From the NCBI GenBank assembly GCA_000349905.1, contig KB722781.1, positions 8,526 to 72,525 of the forward strand: a DNA stretch of 64,000 bases, given 5' to 3'. Source of the DNA: Volvariella volvacea V23. Taxonomy: Eukaryota > Basidiomycota > Agaricomycetes > Agaricales > Pluteaceae. Below, piece after piece: positions 46,863 through 57,661 of this stretch. Below the pieces are notes generated by a model that saw only the letters and a list, made by a program, of their open reading frames with translations, was not told the DNA's origin and ran no database searches. The translations under genes were made by a program, and so were the position numbers. Each line of letters opens with the position of its first letter. Position 1 is the first letter of the stretch.

Positions 46863-47796
46863 ATGTCTCTCGGGAGGCTCACATCGCTTTCTACCCAAAC
46901 TCTCTCCCTTTTGCTGGAGCGCCAACGGTTTCAAACACTCCCAACTTCGCAAGGCAGCACAGGCACTAATACCCTGCATCTGCCGCAGATAGAGAAAAAT
47001 CTAAGCTCTTTGAGGATCGGTATTCTTGAGCTCGAAGGAAAATATGGGAGGTCCGAGGCGGTTCAGCTATTACGAGACCAATACGATAGGATGAAGGGAA
47101 TGTTGGATGGTATTCTATCCGTGCCTAGGTTAGTTGATAATGTTCATGCTATCCTTGTGCTAGGGATCACTCCCTTCCTACTTTGAGATGGACCTGAGAT
47201 ATTAAATTCATAGTCTGCAAACCGAACAAATAGTGGATCTGCAGGATGCAAAATCACCACAACACGAAGACGATTCATCGCTGCGGTCGTTATCACCTCA
47301 GAGTCGATCAAGGCAGCTGAGGGGTGAGCACGAAGTACGGTATGCACCTTATACCGACGACCCAGAAGCTGGTTACGACACCGGTATACTATTACAAAGT
47401 CAACAGCAGTTGATCGATGGTATGTTCACACTACGGCCTCAATGACCTGAAGGTGTCGCTCAAACCCATGAAAGAGCAAGACGAACACCTTGATCGTCTT
47501 TCTCACTCTATACAACGACAGCACCACATTTCACTCCAGATAAATGACGAGCTAGATGTCCACACTGGGTTATTGGAGCAACTCGACACGGACCTGGATA
47601 ACACTGAGAATCGGCTGACGAGTGCTAGACGGAAATTAGACAAGTTTGCCAAGGGGGCTAAGGAGAATGGTATGTGTCAGCCATTTGCACCCTACTATCG
47701 ATTTTGTTGACACCTGTCCCTTCTACAGCATCAACCGTTACCATTGCTGTGCTGATTGTGGTGCTTTTAATACTAGTCATCGTGAACAAAACATAG
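46863..47796 (+). CDS. SYN8: Qc-type t-SNARE, syntaxin-8-like
   Basis: The protein is a tail-anchored SNARE of the endosomal/late-Golgi system. Four exons (46863-47128, 47214-47419, 47475-47669, 47729-47796) sum to 735 nt, 244 aa. The N-terminal helix (LTSLSTQTLSLLLERQRFQT) is typical of fungal Syn8-like proteins. The SNARE motif lies about residues 160-220, from EQDEHLDRLSHSIQRQHHIS through LLEQLDTDLDNTENRL. A Gln at its centre fits a Q-SNARE, and position plus length point to Qc. The C-terminus is a single membrane helix (VTIAVLIVVLLILVIV) with two or three lumenal residues. An in-frame ATG at 46740 would add 41 residues, but a TATA box only 26 bp before it makes the later start more likely. 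Assignment to SYN8 rather than another Qc-SNARE is moderately sure. Confidence 0.86.
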
Positions 47797-48077
47797 CTAT
47801 CCTTGAAGCTTGAAGACCCACTCTTCTTTATCCGCCGCGTGTCGCCTTTTCGTGCTCTTAGTATGCCAGGATGTACTTGTGTATACATAACATTTTCATC
47901 TCTCTATTTATTGTACATCCAGTATTGGTTGGATTTCGGGTGTTAATAATAGCAAAAATTATTTCAACACAGCAGAGCTCCAAGGAGCTCCCCCATCAAT
48001 TTCCTAGTCGCATAACTGCTCGACTACGTTATTTACATACTATTGTGTTTACACGATTGACACAGGTACGGTATCCC

Positions 48078-51000
48078 TTATGCCATAGCGTTAAAGTCCT
48101 TGAAGATCCCTCTGCGCAATTCTTTCAGCTCTTCCACCCACGTTGAGAACTGCGCTTTCATATCTGACTCTATGATATGGGTGTCTTCTTTCCACAAGGG
48201 CATCATACCATAATACACCTGCAGTTCAAAACAAGGTCACCTGGACGTTATATGGTAGAAGCTGTGAACCTACTTTTCGTGCTAATACTTTGAACTGTTT
48301 CTCCAGTTCTTCTCTAATGTCATCAACGACATTATCAATATCATCCAGTAGTTTGTGCGACAAGTCTTTGAATAAGGTATTCTTGTTCTCCTCGATGAAT
48401 CTGTTAAAGTAGTCCTGTCACACCATCAAGAATTAATGTCATGGCTTGTTAGGATAAGCACAAAGGTCAGAGTATACACCTTTTGTTCGCTTACACTCCC
48501 CCGTCCCCTAAATTGCAATGCCGCATCATACGCAGGCACAAGTGGTTTCTGGATGGACGAGACGAGAGAGTGAGATATCTCCCTTTGCCGTGTCTCCAAA
48601 CGGGCTGATATTTTTCCAGATATGACGGGCAATACAGCCGAAACTTCTGCATACATGACTTTTCCTAGTCGCACAGCCTGCTCAGTCGACGCCGGGGTGC
48701 CGCACGAATCTATCACCTCCCGAACGAGAGAGTTAATTTGTACCTTGATATCGGTTTCGACTTTCTTGAAGATATCTCGTTCAAACAAAGCCGCCCACGT
48801 CCTAGCCACCCGGTTCGTAAAAGGATCGAGCAGATGCTCATTGATATCAACATGCCAGGAACCATGTCGGCGGTACGCTGTATTAACAGGACATTTAAGG
48901 TAGAAGGCGAGACATACACCAGAGAATACCCACTCGCTCTTAAGCGTTGCCATCGCATGCCATCCTGAACTGAACCAACAATTCCTCTGGCCTTATTGAC
49001 AGCCTGACCAGAAATGAGCTCTATGACTTCAATTATACCTGCATGAGTTGTGTTTACCGCTTTTTCCCCTTCTCTGCATGCTTGACCTAACTTCTCCGAG
49101 AAGACTACCTTTACACCTTGAGCAGCCTGATTGGCACTCTCCACTAGCAACTCTATCATCCTCCCACGTAAGGATGATCCCCATTTCTGCTTCAGCGCCA
49201 GTCTCGCATTTTCGTCCTGGTGCTCCAGCCCTTCAATATACGCGACGACTGATGTCGCTACTGAGACCAATATTTCGAGGCATCCTGCCACGTAGCGTTT
49301 GCGAGATACTTCTGTTAAGTTCCGGCAATGCTCGCGTAGCTGAGGGATCTGTGTATCCTGGACAGTAAGGAATGTGCTAGATTCTTGATTTTCTGGGTGG
49401 TCATGTTAACATTGTTCCCATTAGGCTATCGGTGACTCACTATCCAGTTTGAGAAAATCCCATACGGAGATTGTGAAAATGAGGGGCTTGCTTAAACGGG
49501 GCTCAACTATGGACTTATAGTCATCGTTGCCTTCTGAACTCATCCTATCAGCCTCGCATTCCATTTCTTGAAAGTTTCCCGACTCGTTAACCGAATTCAA
49601 ACAGGTGAGTGCCACCGGACTTGCCCTCCCAACTCTAGCTATGGTGATAACACCATCATCAGCGCCTTGTGCCGGTCTTGTGTCTTCGGGCTCTGCCTCC
49701 GATGTGCCTTCTTCATCTGAATACTCCATATCTAAGTCAAAATCGTTAAACTCTATCATTATCCTTTTGGTTAGCCTCATGCGTGTATCCTTAACAGAGT
49801 GGTCGGTAAATTTAGTGTGAAATCAAGCTTAGTTCTCACTTCTGAACGTTTACGGGCACAAAATGCTGTTAATGACTTTGTAATTTCCGCCAACGTATTC
49901 TCATAGGTCTTCAACTCATTCATGATTGCTTCTTGCTCTTCGACAGCCGTGATTAACTCGGTGGCTTGATCTTTGATTATATGGCTCTCAGATAGTATAC
50001 TTGGGCCCTCATCCAGGCTGCAACCACAGTCAAGTAATGGGGATTAGGAAAGATAGAAAGAATCGTTACTGTGGTCGCTTAAAAGGGCCTTCGGGCTCAG
50101 AGGTGCTTTCTCGCTTCATTGGGATTTTGACGTCCTGGACCTCGTGCTTCACATCTAAGACACTTTTCTTAGCTGATCACCTCTGTGAGTACACTGGCAT
50201 TGCTTGATGTCCTTCAACATACCTTCAACAGCTATAACAGCTCTTTTGAGTCTCTCCTTTGTTTGTACTATGGCTGCATGATAGTCTTTTATCTCATTCT
50301 GCATTCGGGTTATCTCTTCTTCTCCATCGAGTCGAAGCGACGATATGGTCTCCCCGAGAGCAATAGAATCACATTTTGTCACTAGAAGGTGTCGCTGAGA
50401 GAAAGTCAAAGTTCAGTGCAAAACTCATACCTATGCTTGTCCATTTCTCCGGGGTATATCTAGGGGAAAAGGTCGCAGGGTGCTTGCAACATCGGAAGAA
50501 AGCGAAGCACATACAGGCCATCTGAGCAAAAACTTCTAAGAAATGAATGGATAGGATGATTGATTTACTCACCCACTAGAAGATAACTCACCGTCAGATT
50601 TATGAATCATGAAGCGATCGATGACTCACTTTTGAATTTGTTCTTGGACAACCCGAGAATATCTGTATATCTCCTTGATTTGATCGTAAGCAAGTGGTGT
50701 GACTGATATATGCGTACCAGAAGTTACTTGGGCATCGACAGCACGCTCAATAGGTACGATGTGCCATATGTGGTCACATTTTTTGATATAATTTTCCGAC
50801 ACCACGTATCGTGCCTTATTAGCATCTGCAAGACCAGGAAGATCCACAAGCGTGACACCAGTTGAAAGACACTGGGCAGAACACCAGATTTGCACATTGC
50901 GAACCAGCGGCCATGGCCCATCATCTCCAGCAAACCTGAAGACTTCTGTAGCAAAGCCATCATCAGTTTCTTTCACTACGGAAGTGGATTTTCCTAGCAA

Positions 51001-51838
51001 GCCCTCAACCTCTGAAGACAGCAAATTTTAGGTACATCATGCCTTGCTGCAAAGATATAGACTCACCAGGTCTAGTCAGTAAACCTTCCGCTGTAGATTG
51101 AACGAATTCTTCCCACCCCAGGCCTCGATATACTGCGCAAACCTAAGACTTTATTAAGTTTTACATTATTCAATAATATAACTTTCTTTTAGTCTTGCCT
51201 TAGCCCAACCAGACTGTGAATCCTCCGATAAACTGTTTGGGGTTATCGTGAAATCACTTCCGTCGCCAGTGCCAGCTGGATGAATCGCCCTATGTGTCTT
51301 GCGGTGACGTTTCTGTTGAGCCTCCCTTCTTCGTTCGATTTCATCCTTCACATCTTTGAGTATTGCAGTAACCTCCTCTTCCCACTCAATCTTCGAAAGG
51401 AACTGGATCTCGGCTTTGAGGTGATTATGTGGGTGATAGGCAACCTCCGTAATTACAGAAGTACAAGCCCGGTGACCACTTGTTGGCACAACCTCCACTT
51501 ATTGTTCCCATAAGTAGCGCGTATACATGAGTGCATGGTCATTACCTCCTAGAAGTGCATTGATAAGAGAAGACTTGCCCGCTCCGGTACCTATAAGTAT
51601 TATGGAGCCCATTAGCAAAGCAGCAGAGCTGAATGAAATACAGGTATGCCAATATACCTCCAAGAAGTGCGACGAGGAGTGTAGGCTCTTCCTCGCAATG
51701 GGTAAGGTCATTCACCCATACGCGCTGTCGTTCTTCGTAGTGTGCCCAGGCCGGTTTTTCCAACTCAGTCCGAAGGGTCTGTGCCCATTTTCTAATTCCT
51801 ACAACAGCAGATTCTGCTGTCCACATTATCCCATCCAA
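48078..51838 (-). CDS. Dynamin-like large GTPase, SLIP-GC type
   Basis: This long multi-exon gene (about a dozen short introns) has nucleotide-binding motifs of the fungal proteins usually labelled nuclear GTPase SLIP-GC. Exon 1 (51838-51658) joins a small exon with the P-loop GTGAGKSSLINALLG. Then follow the switch region TSGHRACTSVITEV, a coiled basic stretch (KDEIERRREAQQKRHRKT), the G3 motif TLVDLPGLADANKARY and the G4-like VTKCD. The C-terminal half is helical: PLIFTISVWDFLKL, then YRRHGSWHVDINEHLLDPFT and WVEELKELRRGIFKDFNAMA before the stop at 48078. Most exon joins I tested keep frame. The region about 50400-50630, between G3 and G4, I could not splice with confidence. Function in fungi is unknown. 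A damaged copy of its first half lies just upstream. Confidence 0.8.
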
Positions 51839-52392
51839 GGTTGTATAACTTCAGTCTAGGTGCGGAAGAAGATATGAAGAAAATTTGCAAATAGTTTGGA
51901 AACAGGTTTGGAAACAGGCGTAAACAATTGACAACGCGATAACGGATGATGATCGATGATCTGTGATGTCCAAAACAATCCATTTTATGCATTGCAGATG
52001 CGCCATATAGCCTCTTGGCTTCTACGCCCGTCGTCTATCTTCGCAAACTCTTAGTTCTTCCACCACATCCTTATACCGACCAATAGCTGCGATCAAACTA
52101 CTGCGCGAGCACTGGGGAGTTTGTGCCACTGCCGGACTCCAGACTTATAAAACGCACCCATAAAAATTCTGAAATATTATATATGAAAACACGTACATAC
52201 CACAATCACTTTACGGGAAATTCTGTTCCTGCAGAACGTTCGCGCTTCCTCAAGCTCCCCTTACCTACTTCGTGATCAGAGTTGAAGACTATTTGCTGGA
52301 CTACCACACGAATGAGTATTAATTAATGAACCGTGCTGTAAATCCTAATTCATACCGTCAACATATGACGGTGCTAGTTCGCTACGGCGCCT
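51839..52392. other. Spacer between GTPase gene and its truncated copy
   Basis: About 550 bp, fairly AT-rich, no gene. It must contain the promoter of the intact GTPase gene. Confidence 0.45.
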
Positions 52393-53962
52393 TCATTTAA
52401 TAATCGCGTTATCACAGGCCTTTATATTCTCTTCGATTTGAACTACTTCTGGGTTGCTTGTGAGTCCAAGGCGTTTAGTATCCTCCCTTTCTTCCAGGGC
52501 TTCGCATTTTGTCACTTTGTATAGCCTTGTTTACACGAGCATCTAATGAATTATTCGATTTAATGTCAACACCAATGTGTGTCCATTTCTCGGGGGGTGT
52601 ATCTATGAAATTCATTTTAAGTAGGAGAATGTGCAAGCATAGGAGAACTTGCAGCACATCTGTCAAAAGACATTGATTTGTGAGCACGTGTGCAAGTTTC
52701 TACGAGAATAATCATACCCACTGAGTAGGGCGCTCAGCATTGCAACGAACTTCTCTACATTAAACGAAAACTCACTTTTAAACCTATTCTTGAATAGACC
52801 AATAACATCTAGGCATTTTTCATATTGCTTTAGGTACAAAAGACACGACTGACTTACCGGAGGTGACCTGTGTATCAACAGCACGTATACTGGGCAGAAT
52901 GTGCCATATATGGTCGCACTTCTTGAGGTATTCTTCCGTGACGGCGTATCGCGCGACGTTTGCATCAGCAACACTAAGCAGATCCACAAGGGTAACCCCA
53001 GTAGACAGACATTCAGCATGGCACCTAATTCGCATGCTTAGCACCAGGGGCCATGGTGGTTCACGCCCGATAAACCTGTGGATCGACGAGGCAAAATCTT
53101 CTTCGTTTTCTTCGGTAACAGAAATGGATTGCTCAGTGAATTCAACTGGATAGTCTCAGCGTGTATGAACTATCCGGATATCGAGAGCACTCACGTGGCC
53201 AGCCCGAGAGTGTACTATCTGCTGTGGATTCCACTCACGTTAAGTCGCGATATACCGCGTTAATCTGGGGATTTTCGTCGGTATTGATACATCTTACGAA
53301 ATAGATGATTTACCCTTCCCCATATTTCTTGTGCTTGCTGTGATAAATTAGCAAGATGCCCTTTGTAGCGCTTCGTGGTGCTTCCAGCCGACTTCGTCTT
53401 TGTCTTCGTCTGCTTGCCTGCTTTATCCTTGTAATTGCGCTTCTGTTCAGCAATCCGGCTGCACTCTTCAAGCTCATCCAACACGTCTTGCATCATTGTA
53501 TCAAGTTCTTCTTTTCATTCGGTTGCGGACAAGAACTGAGCCTCGGCTTTAAAATTGTTCTCAGGATTATAAGAATTCTCTACAACCACAGATGTCCAAG
53601 CTTCGTCACTGCTTTTTGGCACCATTTGTGCTAGGAATAATCGTGAACAACTAGTGTCCAAGATCATGAGGGTATTTACCTCCAACCAATGCGTTGATGA
53701 GCGAGGATTTTCCGGCGCCTGTGCCTTGAGTAGGCAGTTAGAAGCGCTGTAAGAAATCAATGAACGTAATTTTACCTCCAAGAAGCGCGACTAAGAACGT
53801 TGGCACGTCCTTACAATGACTCAAGTTACCCACCCATATGTGTTGTCGTCCCTGATTGTGCTTCCAGATAGGATTTTCTAATTCGGTCCCAAGGATTTGT
53901 GTCCATTTCTTAATTTCTTCGACTGCTGAACCTATCGTCCAAATGATTGTATCAGACATCAT
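52393..53962 (-). pseudogene. Truncated, mutated duplicate of the SLIP-GC-type GTPase
   Basis: This copy starts like its neighbour (TIIWTIGSAVEEIKKWTQIL against the related N-terminus of the other gene) and keeps intron positions and the P-loop GTGAGKSSLINALVG. It then degrades. The conserved Trp after FLSATE is TGA (53515-53517). The G3 motif DLPG has become DLLS in LVDLLSVADANVARY, and the G4-like TKCD has become TKCE. The frame ends at 52393 (NAIIK), soon after G4, so the whole helical C-terminal half is missing. A 5'-half duplication that has lost function is the simplest reading. A short inhibitory protein made by splicing around the stop cannot be excluded but seems unlikely. Confidence 0.75.
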
Positions 53963-54142
53963 CTCCGATAAAACTGCTGCAGGGGGGGAGATGAAGTAGA
54001 GAAGTTAGTGCCAACAGGGAAGCCTCGTGGTACTCATCGGGCAAATAGGCACAAATACGCAAGCACATCACCACGCGCCCTGAGTCTGCTAAAGTGCAGA
54101 TTATTTGAGTGCTACTACTCTATGCAATTTATTGTCATCTTA

Positions 54143-55392
54143 CTACCTGTCGCGATAGCAAACGCGACTGGGAGACAACCAGAACTCCTTTCCGCCTGCA
54201 ACGCTCCACCCCAAAGGTCCCAGATCACACTCAGCACAGGTAAGGAACTTCAAAGGAGGGGCTATGGTTGCTTAGTCACAACCAACAGAAGGGAGGAAGA
54301 TGCAACGAACCGGAAGGATCAGTATTTGCAACATTCTTCGTAAACCCGATGTTCTCAAATGCCATTGGACTTGGTGTTACTAGCCACCATTGCGCCTCTC
54401 CAGGCGGGTCAGGTATTGATGACAATTCAGAGTTGAGTGGGTTGTTGAATTCATTTACCTAACGTCACTCAGGCCATTCGTTCACTATGTCAGTATGACG
54501 AGATCACTTGCCTCTATGCTCTTGCTCTCAACCCACTTGCTTGTGCCCTTCTTTAGTATCAAAGAACCGCATCCGTCCCTAGGGCACACGATATCAAACT
54601 TGTTAATGAGAGTATTTGTATCTTCAACGACGGTGACATCAGCCCGGCCTCCCGAAAACGCATTCCAAGATCTTGCTGCTGGGCGTTCTTTCCTGCTAGA
54701 CCCTGCCAGCGCCTCCCACAAGCCTGCAGGAATGACAGGGCTGACTTGAGTCGTTGACACCAGATCCGCGCCCTGGCTCGCCAGAACCTTGCGCATCTCG
54801 AACCAGGGTTGAGACCCATGAGCAACTTGACTAGCGCCAATCCACTCAAATCCGGCCTTCTCATAAAAGCTCCGGAGGTTTGAGTGCGTAATCAGTAACA
54901 CCCTCTCGTGCCCCGCGCCGTTATCGCACAACATGGTGAGGTGGTCAATATATGCTTTCAGGAGCGCCAGACCGACGCCTCGTCTTCGGTAGTTGGCTTT
55001 GACACAAACGGAATGTATGCAGACGGAAGCAGACCCTGGTACGTGTTTTGACATAGATTCGTGAGTCAATTGTTCGGCTGGGGACAGGGTTGAGCAGACA
55101 TAGCCGATCAGCTCGTTAATGTCAGCCAAGTAAGCTCCCAAAAAGTAATCGGGCGCTTGGGATAGCCGATATCTACGAACTCGGTGAGGACAATAAAGCC
55201 GGTGCATGAATTTAGTGCATATTACTTGAACGCTTCAAGAGATGCTGCTTCATCGGGTGGATAGCCTTAACACAGGGGTTGGCGAGAACTGTTTGATGAT
55301 CGTACAATCACCACACCTTCGGCTTCGATTAAAATTGCGGCCTCAAGGTCGATAGGCTTCACTTGAGCAAAAACGAGATTAGGGAGGGACAT
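54143..55392 (-). CDS. GNAT acetyltransferase fused to an Mss4/Dss4-like domain
   Basis: Five exons (55392-55317, 55265-55226, 55172-54500, 54458-54311, 54261-54143) sum to 1056 nt, 351 aa. The first half is a GNAT acyltransferase of the arylalkylamine/polyamine type. Markers are EAEGYPPDEAASLEAF, IHSVCVKANYRRRGVGLALL (acetyl-CoA motif RRRGVG) and SFYEKAGFEWIG. The second half is an Mss4/Dss4-like fold: FDIVCPRDGCGSLILKKGT with the first zinc cysteines, then AQWWLVTPSPMAFENIGFTK and FLTCAECDLGPLGW with the second CxxC. Mss4 proteins bind nucleotide-free Rab GTPases. The donor of exon 3 (GTCATA) is weak. If it is not used the protein ends at 54485 with a partial second domain. The continuing in-frame conserved sequence argues for the fused form. 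Substrate is unknown. Confidence 0.8.
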
Positions 55393-57661
55393 CGTTGTTC
55401 CGAGTGATTGTCGCCACTTGAGATGGATGGTACTGGCTAGCTGGCTGAGGTGTTTGCCTACAGCCTCTTCATCAAACACTAAAATAGCCACCACAAATAT
55501 CTGCGACGGCAGTCTGCACGTTCCATTCAGCCCAAAGAACAAACCTACCCGATTGTTCCTCATAATGCGTCGAAAGCAATGTCTGAGGGCTATCAAAGGC
55601 CCGAAACTGGCCGACACGCTTGGCGTACGACCAGTCTTGGTTAAGGAGTGTTTATCAGCTTCACATCCTCCCGACAGGTCGGTTGGCAGGGATTATGCTG
55701 AGCCACAGGCCATCGGCGGTTTTCTTGATCCCCACATAAAAATACGCGCCGACATCCCTTCAACCCTGCTAAGTCCACTCTCGCTGGTCACCATCTCACC
55801 ACCCGTTGTCAATTAAAAGAATAATAGCTTACATATTGTCATCCATTCATCTCACAGGGGACCCCGGGAAGTGCCCAACAAATCCCGTTGATGACCCTCT
55901 TCCATTCTCGCTGTCAATCGTTACGAAGCCTCCTTTTGGGAATACTTCATTTACTGAACCGATCGACCAGCACTAGAACACCTCTCACTTATCTCGCCAG
56001 GCATTGCCTTTCCACCCCGGCATCCGCATCCAACACGAGCACATTCACAGCCACCTATCCGAACAAGGAAAAGTAATGCCTTACACGTGTTTCGAACCCT
56101 TCAGAGATAATGGAGGAAATCAACGCCCATTGACTCTAGCCCGGTGAAATAGCACCCCGAACGGTAAACATTATGTACAAAATATGCGCGCCCGCAGTCG
56201 AGCACAGACATAGGCGAATGCTCGTGCAACAACTAACGTCTTCTCTGACGTGGACCAGATAGCCCACAGTCAACGCCCCAATGTCGTGAACTTTTACCGA
56301 TCCTTCATCTACAAACGACATTGCTAATATACATACAACACTCCAATAGCAGCCTCAACAGCAACAGCACCCTAGTTCATTGGCAGAACCATATGCAACA
56401 GTCATGGATTACATTCGGCACCCAATCAGCACAGACTACACACCCATCCCGCGAGTTCTTTGCCATTCACCGACGTCCCGCAGCCGTGGCCAAGGCCATC
56501 AACGCATCATGATCACTCGCACGAGACTTATTCACCCACTACAAGGTTTTACATCCCCACCCACAAGATCGTACATGTTACATCCTTTCATAAGCCGCCG
56601 ACACCTATATACAATACAAACTAGTTGACAAACGCCACCAGGGCGTTAGCCGATCAAAATGTCTGGGCACTTCGGACAAGGCCTGATGTCGTTGTCTATA
56701 AGTGCATAAGTCTACATTGTCTTCCCACTACGGTTCTATGTAGCACGTTCACGCAATCCCGCTTCACATCCCTTTTCGCATGGACGTCATTTGACCCTAT
56801 GCCTTTCGGCGCCCATAACATCTAGCGTAGCGAGTAGAACCCTCCCTATGACGTTTAGTAAGACGCAAAAGTTACCATGAAAGAACTCGCAATTGAACCG
56901 AGGGTTGTCAACAGATACGCCATCTCCATCACACCGCCAGGACCGCGACTGATGCGCGATAAGTAGACGCACGATAAGAATCATGATTAATCAATAGTCG
57001 GGTCGTTAACAGCATGAATATACGATATTTACCGGCAATCCTGTCCTGTAATGTCGTACTAATGAAAATACTGACGATAGCAAAAACTGTCTGTCTGGTA
57101 TACTTAACGAGAAAAAGAGGGGGGTGCACTGAATATGAACATGAAAAAAGGTATAGAGATATATGCAATATGCAAAGAAAACTGTCCGCTGGCGTACTAA
57201 CAATGCAACGAGAATAATATGGATTGTCGTAAAGAGAAAGCGCCTTGAAATACGCTCAAGAAGCCATTCAGGTTTTTGAGGGTGAGAATACTGCAGGGAT
57301 CATTACAAATTGGCCATGACGGTGGCTATGATTCTAAAATGGGGGTGGGTGTTGAGTATATGCCAAGTGATGACAGTGAAATGTGCCATGATAGCCAGGA
57401 GAGTTTGGGATAAGAAAGAAGCAGAAGCAAAGAAGAGTGTCCAAGTATCACATTCGGATGGGCCCGTGTATATGTCAAAGGGTACTTAGCGACGATTTAT
57501 GATAGCAGCATCCTTCGAGAAAAAAGGGGCATGATTCGGGGGCTGGATCGAGGAGACGGTCTACCGGGTCTTATTTCCAGATCTGTGCCTTGACAAGTCA
57601 AAATGGTGATCAGGCACTCCGGCATAGCGCCACACGGGTGCAGATATGCACAACGGGGAAC
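55393..57661. other. Gene-poor stretch of 2.3 kb
   Basis: The upstream region of the GNAT-Mss4 gene and the 3' flank of the GT2 gene. No frame with a family match, no repeat or RNA gene that I can recognise. Confidence 0.45.
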
